Below, one piece after another: positions 16,580 through 26,539 of a DNA stretch of 64,000 nucleotides; position 1 is the first letter of the stretch, and each line of letters starts with the position of its first letter. This DNA is from Anthracocystis setariae. Lineage: Eukaryota; Basidiomycota; Ustilaginomycetes; Ustilaginales; Ustilaginaceae. A program made the translations under genes and the position numbers. The stretch covers positions 1 to 64,000 of the forward strand of contig CAKMXJ010000006.1 in NCBI GenBank assembly GCA_928724745.1, in the 5' to 3' direction. The notes beneath the pieces were generated by a model. That model ran no database searches. It was given only the letters and a program-made list of their open reading frames with translations, and was not told the DNA's origin.

Positions 16580-17682
16580 CGCCTGGCAGCACTCCAATGC
16601 CGCACTGGCTGGGGCTCTCTGCCCCAACCGTAACACCATGCCCTCCAAGCACTACCTTGATGGTGCAGAACGGATCGTTGTCATCACCAACCATGCACCA
16701 CTTCCGGCCGTGCTCAAAGCTCCGTCACGCAGTCAGCGCCATTTCTCACCCCGCATTGAAGGTCTAAGAGCATATTGTAAAAGAATAGAAGATGTGAAAT
16801 GACGGCCTTATGGCAAAGCCAAAATAAATAGTTAATTCTGACCTTTGAGCGTGACTTACAGAAGTAGGCGTTGGGTGATCAACCCCAATGTTGGGTTCTG
16901 ACAAACTGCGGGTTTGTTAGAATCCCAGAAGTCTTAGGATGTCCAAACGTTTTCTTTGTTGTTATTCCAAAGATCCATGTCGGGTTTTGTACGCTCACGC
17001 CGTCTTTGCAGAGGTAGGAAGCTTGAACAATGAATACTATAAGTACTTCGATGACTACTCGACGAGTTGTCAGAGAGAAGGTATGATAAGAGTAAATGGG
17101 GGAAAGATTCAATGTATTCCAAAGACATTAACGAGTCATGACCAACAGGTGTTTATATACATGTTGTGTCCGCGATGATGCTTCCTTGCGCCTGCACTGA
17201 GCGTTCCTTGGAGAATGTTACAATGCCCATAGCGTGATCCTCTTACTTGGTCGTTGGTACCTATCTTTTGCTGTGGGGTCCGCCTTCTGGTTGTATTGGG
17301 AGGATCCGTAGTTTCTTCCTGAGGACGCATCCGGAGTCATCAAACCCGACTGCGGGTTTTGAGACAATGTTTCAAACCTCCTGTCTTGGATCGTATGTCT
17401 TGGGCATGTGTGTGAGAATCTTTGCAACTTTATTTGACTTGCGTCGCGGCTTGCTGAATTCGGCAAAGTCCAACATCCCGCATGCGGATTGCCAAACCCG
17501 ACGTCAGGTTTGTGGCCAAAGGGTGAAATGCTCGAAGTGCGAGACGTTTACGTGGAACTCCAAGTTCCAACACATATCTCATGCCATACCTTGACAGTTT
17601 GGAGTTCATCTACAAGCTAGGCGAACTTCATGCAAACGTCAACTCCCTTTCGCGCCTCCCTCAGAAGCCGACCTCACCCTGA
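16580..17682 (+). pseudogene. Ty3/gypsy RNase H remnant split by a solo copia LTR
   Basis: The left part (to 16775) reads KHYLDGAERIVVITNHAPL and KAPSRSQRHFSPRIEGLRAY, and the right part (from 17573) reads LMPYLDSLEFIYKLGELHAN followed by VNSLSRL. Both are classical Ty3 RNase H sequence. Removing the solo LTR and one copy of its 5-bp duplication rejoins the frame exactly, ending at TGA 17680-17682. RT is absent upstream. This remnant lies downstream of an integrase remnant, the reverse of normal pol order, so at least one rearrangement or two different copies are involved. Confidence 0.85.
16776..17572 (-). mobile_element. Solo copia LTR with CATAT target-site duplication
   Basis: This 797-bp inverted copy matches the LTR at 3839-4620 along its length (shared ends TGTTGGAACT and TATTCTTTTACA on the minus strand). 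It is bounded by a perfect 5-bp duplication, CATAT at 16771-16775 and at 17573-17577. No internal sequence remains, as after LTR-LTR recombination. Palindrome sites persist in decayed form, for example CCCGACGTCAGG at 17497-17508. Confidence 0.95.
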
Positions 17683-17965
17683 CCGTTTCGCCCCTTCCGC
17701 CTATGGACACATCCACCACTCACTCGACAGTCTCGTCTCGCATCGCAGTCTCGCCACTTTCTTCGCTTTCGCACTGCATGTCTCGTTCGCTTGTCTTGTA
17801 TCGCTGTTTCACATTAGGTTCGTTCGTTCCATATCGCGCGTCCCCGGCTCATAAGCATGACAGGACTCGCGGCAGACCAATGGTCATTTATCGGTCCTAT
17901 TGGCTGCATTCGTTGCTGGTGGCGAGAGTTTCTGCCGCGCTTGACTCTTGGTTGAATAAGTTTTC

Positions 17966-19075
17966 AACTGCCAGGTCCGTCGGCCTCCATGCAGTTTAAC
18001 CCTGCGTATCGCCAAGTGGGAAGGTGTAACCCCAATCGCCAATTTACCGAATTCATGATTTCCAACAACGGGATTGTTAGCTCCTTGCGTGCGAACTTAT
18101 TGAGCGTGCAAGCTGACACTGGGTCGAAATTGTATTTAACACTCACAAGCAGTTGTCGAATCATAGCAATTTGCTCCTTTTGGGCAGGGGGGTGGTTCCT
18201 TTTGAGCAAACACCCCGGGTGGTTCATGGGGTGGCGCCGCGGATGCAAATTTACGCTTTTTTCGATATGAGTGACAAACACCTATCGTGTGATGGGTTCG
18301 ATCGGATCCTTAAAAAAGAGAAACGAACAAGGAATTCCCGTAGCCGGTGCCGGGGGAGAGCCAAGGGTCCTGGTCTGGAAAATCACATCGTAGGAAAAAC
18401 GGTGGGATACGCCCCGCAGTCATTTTCCAGAGCCATCTCAAACCCTCTGGCTACGACACGGTGGCTGTGCTAGGTAGTTTCAATACCGCAAACGCGCGGG
18501 TGGCTGTTTGAGAATTGGCTGCGGAACAAAATTTTACTCTTTCATCGATATGTGTGTGAAAACATCATACTTCCGACAGATCCAATCAGCGCTGATTCAA
18601 GTACCTCGACGCTTTTTGCACGTTGTGACGTGTTGATAACATGATTCACATCGTAAAAAGCGGAAAGTTGAGTCTGCGAACCCACCCGGGGTGGCTCGGG
18701 GGTGGTTCCGGGGTGTAACCCCCCCAGCAACCACCCCGGGTGGGTGACAGGGTGGGTTCGGGGACTGAACTTTCCGTTTTTTTCGATGTGAATCAAATCT
18801 ACATCCAGATTCATAATTGTGAAACGGTGGAAATTGCATCTAAATTTTCAGACCCATCCATGATCACCCCGAGATGCACATTATCATATTACATCGTAAA
18901 GAAAGCAAAGAAAGCAAAATCTGTCGAGCATTATGATTTGGTTTTCCTTCAAGACCGGGACCCATGCCTTGTTGGAAAATCATAAATCTGGTATATTGGC
19001 GATCGAGCTTATATTTTCCTGATTGGCGATTCACAGAAATTAACTGCATGGAGGCCGACGGGCCTGGCGGTTTAA
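17966..19075. mobile_element. TIR-bounded non-autonomous DNA element
   Basis: The ends are about 110-bp imperfect terminal inverted repeats: 17966-18076 and the reverse complement of 18966-19075 share the blocks CGTCGGCCTCCATGCAGTT, ATCGCCAA, ATCGCCAAT.TACC and TTCCAACAA. The interior of about 0.9 kb has no gene. I cannot define a clean target-site duplication; the flanks are T- and A-rich. This could be a MITE-like or foldback element. Confidence 0.65.
18643..18794. repeat. 152-bp imperfect palindrome inside the TIR element
   Basis: The arms start with GATTCACATCG (18643-18653) and end with CGATGTGAATC (18784-18794), with further pairing through CGGAAAGTT, CGAACCCACCC and CACCCCGGGTGG-type blocks. 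The centre is near 18720. It could form a long G/C-rich hairpin. Confidence 0.75.
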
Positions 19076-19485
19076 AAACAAACTTCCCAAGCGAATGTCA
19101 AGCACCGCAGGAGTTCCCACCGCTGACAACAAATGCATTCACTGGAATCAACAGATGACCATCGGACTGCCGGGAGTCCCTGACTCACTGCGGAAGAACT
19201 ATGGTATCTCCAGTGAGTAACGGTGAACTACAGATCTTGAGGTTCAACCCAAGAGATACAAAAGCCAGCTCAGCCTATCAGGGCAAGCGGAGTCAGGGAA
19301 CTCCCGGAAGGACATGGGTTGTCTACCGGGAGTCGAACAAAGACATGACTTGCACAGTGGGATGCAGACCAACCTCCAGGCAGATCACCACTGTGCAAGA
19401 AGAAGGGATGTAGGGCCTCCAGGGAGACCTGGAGACCACCCAACTCATGTATATAAGCTCAGTTGCCCACCACCTTGCCAGTAAG
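19076..19485. other. LTR-like fragment with TATA box
   Basis: No gene. Inverted copies of a GGGAGTCCCTGACTC-like word (about 19168 and 19290) precede a TATATAAG box at 19450-19457. This looks like the U3 part of an LTR whose downstream end is the repeat at 19486-19602. Confidence 0.45.
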
Positions 19486-19602
19486 GTCAACTTGTCCAAA
19501 CATGAGATAGATCTCACAGTAGATTGATGAGTCTGCCGGGATTCACTCAGAAGGATCTAATCCAGCCACGTAGCGCAACACTAAAACTCGCAATCTAATA
19601 AG
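19486..19602 (+). repeat. Direct repeat, left copy flanking the young gypsy element
   Basis: This copy starts GTCAACTTGTCCAAAC and includes GAGTCTGCCGGGATT and ACTAAAACTCGC. It is homologous to 25480-25594. Before the gypsy insertion the two copies stood head to tail, so the element entered exactly at their junction. Confidence 0.7.
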
Positions 19603-19607
19603 GTCAA

Positions 19608-19814
19608 TGTTACGCCGATGCGTAACCTTTCGCGCGAGAGAGGTTATCGCACGAGTCACGTGCTCAGGCTATTCACATGCCTCGTTGCTGCAGGATGCAT
19701 GTATTAAGGTACTGCTGGTCAGTACCTACTTAAACCCTCCATCTTCTTGTAGCCCTCTTCCGGAATGCCATCTCTTTATTTGTCTCGAACGCCAACTAGC
19801 GTGTTCGTCTGACA
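19608..19814 (+). repeat. 5' LTR of the young gypsy element
   Basis: The LTR begins TGTTACGCCGATGCG and ends GTGTTCGTCTGACA. It differs from the 3' LTR by G/A and C/T at two CpG positions (CGAG against CAAG, CTCG against CTTG). Confidence 0.95.
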
Positions 19815-20072
19815 TTGGTAGCTTCTGTGGACACATCCGCATTCATTTCCTCAGCTTCTCTCACTCTCTGCTCCGACATTCGTTAACGCCGTCAACCGTT
19901 TAGACCTCAAGCGGTTTTCTCCAACATCTCCTCCAACATAACGCCTCGCTACGTAACTCGAGCAGCAGGCGGCCCTCTCGCCGAGGCCCTCGACTCTCCT
20001 GACAAGCTTCTGAAGGCAGGTAGACCCGAAGTAAGTCACAGCACCACCCCTGCTACTTCAATCGTACCTAGT

Positions 20073-21290
20073 ATGCCGGAAGACGTCTCAACGCCTTCCC
20101 CGGGACCGCATACATCCGCCCGTATGTCGCCCTCCAACGAGCCCTCGGCCCCTTCAAGTGCTGACGCTACGCCGGCCTGGGCCCAGGCCATCGTTGATCA
20201 GGCCGCCGCCACCAACCGCTTGCTCGAGCTGTTGCTTGCTAAGCATACAGCCCAGCCTTCGGTTCAACCAGCGCAGCCATCCGCCTATGGTTCGGACCGT
20301 GGTTTCACCGGAGCGCGGGCTCAGTCCTTCCCTCCTCCCGGTCTGGACGCCAGCAATCATCACTATCGCTCTCCCCCTCCTCACTTCCTTCCTCGGGAAA
20401 CTCGCGCCTTGAAACCGGAGGAAATCGCAATCTTCAACCCTTCCAACAACGACGACGTCGAAGTCTTCTGCCGACGCATCAAGGATATGACGCTCGCGAA
20501 AGGCCCCGCGGCCGTCTGTGAGGTGCTACCGCAATGCCTCCGCTCTACGGCCACAGAGTGGTATACCAACCTCGAGGAGGAGGAGCATAACGTTCTCCGC
20601 TCCAGTCCTGAGGCCTGGACCCGACTCCTCCGGGCACGCTTCGGCATCAGCGTCACGGAAGCGCATAACGCCTTGGGTACGCTGCGCTATGACATCAATG
20701 CTGATTATCATGCCTATCACGAGCGTAAGGTGCGCCTAGCCCGTATTGCTGGCATCCACTCTCCCGAGTTGGTAGTCCAACACATTTTTGCGGGTTTGCC
20801 TTTCGACATGCGTAACGCTCTCGCTAGCAGCCTCGAAGGTCGGGACGCTGGCGATCTCAACCTGTTCCGTCGTCGGTGTCTCGCTCAGCGTTCGACCCTC
20901 CTTTCCCGCCGCGCCGATCAAACCAATCGATCGCACAAGGGCACGCCGCCCTCCGCCCAGACTCCAGCTTCCAACGCCACTCCTCACCGTGCCCTGGCCG
21001 ATCGATCCGGCCAGCGACCACCTCCTCGCCCTTGCCGACACTGTAGCGGACCTCACTGGGACAGCGACTGTCCGAAATCCGCCAGACCGGCCGCTCGCCT
21101 GGCCCCAGCCATCACAGCTCACCACGCTGAGGCCGTCGACATCTCGGACCAAGAGTACGCGTCGCTGGACTATCAGCGTCAGGAGATCATGTACGCAACC
21201 AACAGCGTTTCCTCGTCGGACACTGACTCTGTCCCGGAGCTCATCCAGTCGCCGGACGCATCGCCGGATACCTCCTTGGGTTCTGCCTAG
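20073..21290 (+). CDS. Ty3/gypsy Gag, ends in TAG in frame with pol
   Basis: This 405-residue capsid/nucleocapsid protein starts at ATG 20073, 258 bp after the 5' LTR. It has a Gag core (EWYTNLEEEEHNVLRSSPEA, RARFGISVTEAHNALGTLRY) and a short zinc knuckle, CRHCSGPHWDSDC (C-X2-C-X3-H-X4-C), near residue 325. The ORF ends with TAG at 21288-21290. The next codon begins GAT and pol continues in the same frame, so full-length Gag-Pol would need stop-codon readthrough. The C-terminal tail is Ser/Asp-rich. Confidence 0.93.
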   Translation: MPEDVSTPSPGPHTSARMSPSNEPSAPSSADATPAWAQAIVDQAAATNRLLELLLAKHTAQPSVQPAQPSAYGSDRGFTGARAQSFPPPGLDASNHHYRSPPPHFLPRETRALKPEEIAIFNPSNNDDVEVFCRRIKDMTLAKGPAAVCEVLPQCLRSTATEWYTNLEEEEHNVLRSSPEAWTRLLRARFGISVTEAHNALGTLRYDINADYHAYHERKVRLARIAGIHSPELVVQHIFAGLPFDMRNALASSLEGRDAGDLNLFRRRCLAQRSTLLSRRADQTNRSHKGTPPSAQTPASNATPHRALADRSGQRPPPRPCRHCSGPHWDSDCPKSARPAARLAPAITAHHAEAVDISDQEYASLDYQRQEIMYATNSVSSSDTDSVPELIQSPDASPDTSLGSA

Positions 21291-24200
21291 GATCTCGTGG
21301 AGGGGTTGGTGCCTCCATCTCCTCCGCCCAAACCGCCGCCGGACTCTCCTTTCGTCGGGCTAACTCAAACGTCAGAACCCATCGTCATCGACGCGGCAAA
21401 TTCTCCCGTCAGCTTCCAGCTCTCTCCGACTTACCTCCGCTTGCACGTCTGTCCACCCGGCGGGGCCACGTTCGAAGCTTGTCTCGACACCGGCTCCTCC
21501 GTCTCCATCATCGACCAGAAGACCCTAGCTCTTTTCCGCCACGACCTCCTTCCTAGCGACGCCACGATTCACACCGCCAGCACGCCGACTAAAGCCCTCG
21601 GGGCTGCCTCCTTCGTTCTCCATGTGCCTTGCCTCAACGACCATGTAGCCCGCGCTAAAGTACAATGTTACGTCCTCCCTACTCTGCCACCTCGCTTGAT
21701 TCTTGGAATGGATTTCGTGCTGGCTCACGGGATTCTCTACGATGCGATTAAGAGCGTCATTACCTTACAGTCTTGTGGTCTCCGTGCAGCCGTAATAGGT
21801 GTTTCCACATCAGCGGCGGCTGTGGTTGCTCACGTGGCGACGCCACCCTCTCCGGCCGTCCTCGCCCCAGATATGCGCGCGCCTCCTGACATGGATGAGT
21901 ACGCGGTTCCCTTCACGATCGTCCCCGATCATCCACACTCCGACGCTGAGCCAGTGTTTGATGCGAACGTGACCGCCTCCTTCCGCCGACGTTTCCTCGA
22001 CCTTTTCGCTCAGTTCCCCGAGATCTGGCGTGAGGAGCTCGGTCTTCTCCAGACCGGTGAGGCAATGCGTTTACCATCCAAGCAACTGGATTCCAACCCG
22101 CGCATGTTTAAGCCACGCCTTTACCGTGTTTCACCGCGCGATAGAAAGGCAATCGACGAGGTTTTTGACGAGCTCACCCGCCAAGGTCGTCTTCATCCAG
22201 CCCCTGCTGGTACCGCTTGCGGCTGGCCCGTTTTCGTCGTGTACCGCGGAGGGAAACCTCGCCCAGTGGTTGATCTACGCCAGCTCAACGACGTGGTGGA
22301 TCCTGACGTTTACCCCCTCCCCTCCCCTGACGATCTCCGCGAGCGCTTGGCCGGGGCGAGGTTCATCACGACCTTCGATCTGCGCAAAGCATTTTATCAA
22401 ATGCCGCTCCACCCTGACGACCGTTGGAAAGCCACCGTGCTTACTCACAGGGGTCAAGAAACGCTCTCGTGCACCATTATGGGTCAGTCACGATCGGTAG
22501 CCTTCTTGCAGCGCGTTTTGACCAATGCTTTCAATACAGCTGGCCTCGCGGACGTCACATTCGTTTACGTGGACGATTTTGGTGTTCGATCTGCTTCTCT
22601 CGAGGAACACGAGCGCCACGTTCAGGCGGTCCTCACAGTTATTCGCGACCTCGGCTTAACGTTGGCGCGTGATAAGGCTCAAGTGGCGCGCTCCAAAGTT
22701 CCCCTCTTGGGTCATCTTGTTTCCGGTCGTGGAACCCGCACCGCTCCAGGCAAGTGCGCGGCCATTCACAACATTCCGTACCCAGCCACAGTCAACCAAC
22801 TCGAGTACGTCGTGGGGTTTTTCTCCTATTACAAAAACTACGTGCCTCGCTTTGCCGCCTTGATTGCCCCGCTCCTCCGCCTCAAAACTCTCCTGCTGCG
22901 GCCCGCCCCCAAATCCGGCCAGGCGCGAAAGAACTACTGCTCTGGTACCTCCGTCCCCGACGAACCAGCCGCTCGTCAGTCCTTGCTGGAGCTGAAGGCT
23001 ATCCTCCAGGATCGTGCCTTGCGGTTCCCCGACTACAAGCGCCCATTCTTGCTGTATGTTGACGCTTCACAACAACACGGCTTCGCCCTCGCTCTGCATC
23101 AAAGCCGCCCAACGGACGACACCCCGGCCGACGCTCATTGTCTGGAGGCTATCGACCCTGATTCTGCTGACGCTTCAGCGGAAGTTCCGATTTGGTTCGA
23201 TTCTCGCGCTTTGAAACCAGCGGAGCGAGTGTATTGGCCCACGGAGTTGGAAGCTGCAGCCGCTGTTTGGGCCTTGGGCCGTGTCCGGCGATTCTTGGAT
23301 GCTTCGCCCGGACCGCATTTGCTCTTTACAGACCACCTCGCGGTTACGTCGATCGCCGATGCAAAACCTTTCTCCACAACGCCAGCGGCTCGCAACCCTC
23401 GCCTCGTCCGTTTCGCTCTCATGCTAGCGGAATTTCGACCTAAGTTGCGCATTCTCCACCGAAAGGGAATGTACATGGCACATGTCGACGCTCTCAGTCG
23501 CATTCAAGCTAGCGAGGTGGGCGCAAATGTCTTCAACGTTACGGAGCTGGTCGTCAGTTCCGGTCTGGAATCGGAACTTCGAGCATCGCAGCAAGCGGAT
23601 TCGGCCATGAAGCGCCTCTTCGATGACCTCGTCGCCGCTGCAGGCGCCTCCAGGCCTTTCGCGCAAGGTGCTTTCGGCATCAAAGCTAATGATCTCTTGT
23701 ACAAGGTTGACTCGGACGAGACATGGCGTGTTTGTGTGGGGCCGCTCGCTCTTCAGCGCCTCATCGCACTCGCTCACACCGGTCACCTGGGGGCCAAAGC
23801 GACATTCGACCGTTTCCGCGCCGTGGCTTATTCGCCACATCTCCTTCGCCACGTTGAGGACTACGTCCGTCGCTGTACTCCGTGCCAGCAAACGCGTACT
23901 CTTCGACACCGACCCTATGGCGCACTTCAGCCGCTTCCAGCCCCCGACGCACCCTTCATCACTATCTCTTGTGATTTTATCGTTCGCCTGCCCGCCGCGC
24001 GTGCTCCGTTCGATTCCGAGCTGAATGACACCATTCTGGTCCTCACCGACACCGCCACCCGTCGCGTCTACCTCCTTGCCGGTGCCACTACCTGGTCAGC
24101 TGAACGGTGGAGCCAACGTTATGCCGACCGCTTGCTACCTCACATTGGATGGCCTCAAAAGATAATCAGTGATTGCGATTCTCGCCTGACATCCCAGTTT

Positions 24201-25022
24201 TGGCGTAGCCTCAACGAGCGCTACAACTGCGAGTTGGCGACGTCCACGGCGCACCACAAGAGTGATGGCCAAAGCGAACGCGCCATTCAGTCCGTGGAAC
24301 TTCTCCTTCGCGGTCTTTGCAACGCTTGGGCGGATGACTGGCCCACACACCTTGGCCTTGTGGAACTCTTGCTGGGAAATCGCCCAAACGCTTCCATGAA
24401 CGCGGCTCCAAACGACCTCCTCTATGGTCTGAAACTACGCGATCCCTTCACGGCCATGCAGCCCGTCACAGCCCTTGGTGAACTCTCTCTGCCTGACCGT
24501 CGCATTGCTATGCGCCAACAGGCGCTGGACCACCTTGCAATGGCGCAAGCCTACATGCGCCATCGTTACGATCAACTGCACGCGGCGCCTCCCACTCTCG
24601 CAGTTGGAGACTGGGTCTGGTTGGAGCTGCACGACGGATATTCGCTTCCAAAGGGTCTTCTACCTCCGGATCGCCGACTGGGGGTTCAACGGGTTGGTCC
24701 CTATCGCATCAAACGTGTAGTCAGTTCCTTGGCTTACGAAATCCACCTACCGGCTGGTAGTCGCCTCCATCCCGTCATCTCAATCCAGCACCTCGAACCC
24801 TACGTTCCTTCCGACAAGCCGGTCACCTCGGCAAAGATCACGGCCATTCTGAACGAGCGCACGGGCCGAACTAGGGGTAAGATGTATCTCGTTCGATTCG
24901 ATCACGCGGGCCATGATAAATGGGTTCCAGCTTCTACGGTGACGGATGCAGCCGTTCTTGAGGCTTGGGCTCAGCGGCTCAAGGACACTGCGCCACAAAT
25001 CGCAGCCGAACTCGCTTCCTAA
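21291..25022 (+). CDS. Ty3/gypsy Pol: PR, RT, RNase H, integrase, chromodomain
   Basis: The frame runs 1243 codons from the codon after the gag TAG. No ATG lies near its beginning (the first candidate, at 21297, is GTG), which supports expression by readthrough. Order: protease (CLDTGSSVSIID, near residue 65), RT (FITTFDLRKAFYQMPLHPDD, FVYVDDFG near 425), RNase H (LLYVDASQQHGFALALHQ), integrase zinc finger (HTGHLGAKATF, CTPCQQT), catalytic core with Asp (ISCDFIV), Asp (ISDCDSR) and Glu (SDGQSERA), and a C-terminal chromodomain-like segment (MYLVRFDHAGHDKWVPAS, about 1177-1232). All catalytic residues are present. Chromodomains in this class guide insertion to particular chromatin; that role is family knowledge. 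Confidence 0.94.
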   Translation, partial: DLVEGLVPPSPPPKPPPDSPFVGLTQTSEPIVIDAANSPVSFQLSPTYLRLHVCPPGGATFEACLDTGSSVSIIDQKTLALFRHDLLPSDATIHTASTPTKALGAASFVLHVPCLNDHVARAKVQCYVLPTLPPRLILGMDFVLAHGILYDAIKSVITLQSCGLRAAVIGVSTSAAAVVAHVATPPSPAVLAPDMRAPPDMDEYAVPFTIVPDHPHSDAEPVFDANVTASFRRRFLDLFAQFPEIWREELGLLQTGEAMRLPSKQLDSNPRMFKPRLYRVSPRDRKAIDEVFDELTRQGRLHPAPAGTACGWPVFVVYRGGKPRPVVDLRQLNDVVDPDVYPLPSPDDLRERLAGARFITTFDLRKAFYQMPLHPDDRWKATVLTHRGQETLSCTIMGQSRSVAFLQRVLTNAFNTAGLADVTFVYVDDFGVRSASLEEHERHVQAVLTVIRDLGLTLARDKAQVARSKVPLLGHLVSGRGTRTAPGKCAAIHNIPYPATVNQLEYVVGFFSYYKNYVPRFAALIAPLLRLKTLLLRPAPKSGQARKNYCSGTSVPDEPAARQSLLELKAILQDRALRFPDYKRPFLLYVDASQQHGFALALHQSRPTDDTPADAHCLEAIDPDSADASAEVPIWFDSRALKPAERVYWPTELEAAAAVWALGRVRRFLDASPGPHLLFTDHLAVTSIADAKPFSTTPAARNPRLVRFALMLAEFRPKLRILHRKGMYMAHVDALSRIQASEVGANVFNVTELVVSSGLESELRASQQADSAMKRLFDDLVAAAGASRPFAQGAFGIKANDLLYKVDSDETWRVCVGPLALQRLIALAHTGHLGAKATFDRFRAVAYSPHLLRHVEDYVRRCTPCQQTRTLRHRPYGALQPLPAPDAPFITISCDFIVRLPAARAPFDSELNDTILVLTDTATRRVYLLAGATTWSAERWSQRYADRLLPHIGWPQKIISDCDSRLTSQFWRSLNERYNCELATSTAHHKSDGQSERAIQSVELLLRGLCNAWADDWPTHLGLVELLLGNRPNASMNAAPNDLLYGLKLRDPFTAMQPVTALGELSLPDRRIAMRQQALDHLAMAQAYMRHRYDQLHAAPPTLAVGDWVWLELHDGYSLPKGLLPPDRRLGVQRVGPYRIKRVVSSLAYEIHLPAGSRLHPVISIQHLEPYVPSDKPVTSAKITAILNERTGRTRGKMYLVRFDHAGHDKWVPASTVTDAAVLEAWAQRLKDTAPQIAAELAS

Positions 25023-25272
25023 TCGCATGTTTCACTCTCTCAATCATTGCCTCTGTTTCCTTCGTCTCCCTCTCGCGTATCGGATCGTTCCCTCGGCTCC
25101 TTCTTCCTTCCGCGCCAACAGCGCAGCATTCCACGTCCGGCGTTCCTTCAACACGGTTCGCCTTCACTCTTGTTCCCCCAGTTCCGTTGTTCGTTCTTCG
25201 TGGTTTCCTTCCTAGTTCCGTCTCGTTCTCGTCTTCTTCCTCGAAAGAGACGGTTTCTTTAAGGGGGGGCAG
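25023..25272 (+). other. Gypsy 3' untranslated region and polypurine tract
   Basis: About 250 bp separate the pol stop (TAA, 25020-25022) from the 3' LTR. The sequence is T/C-rich and ends in a TTTAAGGGGGGGCAG polypurine tract directly before TGTTACG, the plus-strand priming site. Confidence 0.8.
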
Positions 25273-25479
25273 TGTTACGCCGATGCGTAACCTTTCGCGC
25301 GAGAGAGGTTATCGCACAAGTCACGTGCTCAGGCTATTCACATGCCTTGTTGCTGCAGGATGCATGTATTAAGGTACTGCTGGTCAGTACCTACTTAAAC
25401 CCTCCATCTTCTTGTAGCCCTCTTCCGGAATGCCATCTCTTTATTTGTCTCGAACGCCAACTAGCGTGTTCGTCTGACA
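25273..25479 (+). repeat. 3' LTR of the young gypsy element
   Basis: This is 207 bp, the same length as the 5' LTR, starting TGTTACGCCGATGCG and ending TCGTCTGACA, followed by the GTCAA duplication. The two differences from the 5' LTR are both transitions in CpG context. Confidence 0.95.
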
Positions 25480-25594
25480 GTCAATTTGTCCAATCAGAGA
25501 GATACATCTCACAACAACACGACGAGTCTGCCGAGATTTATTGAAGGACCTACTCTAGCCACTCAGCGCAAGACTAAAACCCGCTAAATCAACA
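25480..25594 (+). repeat. Direct repeat, right copy flanking the young gypsy element
   Basis: It starts GTCAATTTGTCCAATC, includes GAGTCTGCCGAGATT and ACTAAAACCCGC, and matches 19486-19602 at about three quarters of positions. It probably represents the R-U5 part of an older LTR family. Confidence 0.65.
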
Positions 25595-26539
25595 GTATCG
25601 AGAGCGGCCAGCCTTGTCACTCACATTTGCGGCCTTGGACATCATGCAACTGGGACCGATATCGACTTTGCATATGATTGTGAAGGCGGAGGAATCCAAG
25701 GTCATGAGAATCAGTCAAGTTGCTGACATCGGCACCAGTATTGCCAAACTGGCATTGGTACCCAGATCGCTCTTGAGGATCCCAATATTGGTTCCGAAAA
25801 TATCTGAAGCATCGTTTGCAACGTTGCTCTTGCCTGAATTGTCGCCACAAACGCAAGCTTTGTTTCCAAGGCTGTAAGCTCCAATTGGATAGCCATCGAC
25901 GCTTGCTGGTATCGTGGTCAAAATTGCTGGTCCGGCATCGATGCCGAGGCTGTGGCACTGTGGCACCATTGGCGACACCTTCGGAATTCCTGATAGTGTT
26001 ATCGTTGCCATTAATCTTGCCGCCAGCGCTAATTTGTTGTTCGTGTTGTCATCGTTGTCACCAGAGTGACAAACAGCTTCCGTTGCTGCTACACAGTAAT
26101 GTGATCACCGTGAAATATTGTACTACTGTTCCATACAAGCTCTTCCACGCCGCCATTTTGCGGACGGACGACAAGTCTGTCACCATATTTACGGTTTCCC
26201 GAAGCGGAATCGCCAGACCCGTCACTCTGTTGAGGCCCATGACGAATCGGTTCCATACACACACAGCCGAGGATTTGGCAATAGGGCTGGTGCACCAATT
26301 TGCCTTGTTCACATGGACCGACATGCTTGGTGATTGGGTGCTTGAGTATCCCGCCGATTTGAGCAAAACAGAAACCCACGCATTGCTCTACCAAGGGAGT
26401 CGCAGATAAAGTGTACGCAGTCTGTACATATTACACTGACGGAACTCTTTCGTGCTCTTCTTTTAAGGACTTAGAACCGGCCTTGTAGTTGGACACCTGA
26501 CTCGATTCCCTTCCTTGAAGCAGTATCTACCGTCCTTTC

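Larger units (their letters stand above)
19608..25479 (+). mobile_element. Complete, young Ty3/gypsy chromodomain element
   Basis: The element is 5872 bp with 207-bp LTRs (19608-19814 and 25273-25479) that differ at two sites only. It is bounded by the duplication GTCAA (19603-19607 and 25480-25484). It has a possible primer-binding site starting TTGGTAGCTTCTG (19815), a polypurine tract TTTAAGGGGGGGCAG before the 3' LTR, gag, and pol in the same frame behind one TAG. No inactivating change is visible, so it may still be active. Confidence 0.95.

Noticed and set aside
18296..18312. tRNA B-box-like GGTTCGATCGG
   Set aside because: The consensus GGTTCGANNCC is not met and there is no A box nearby.
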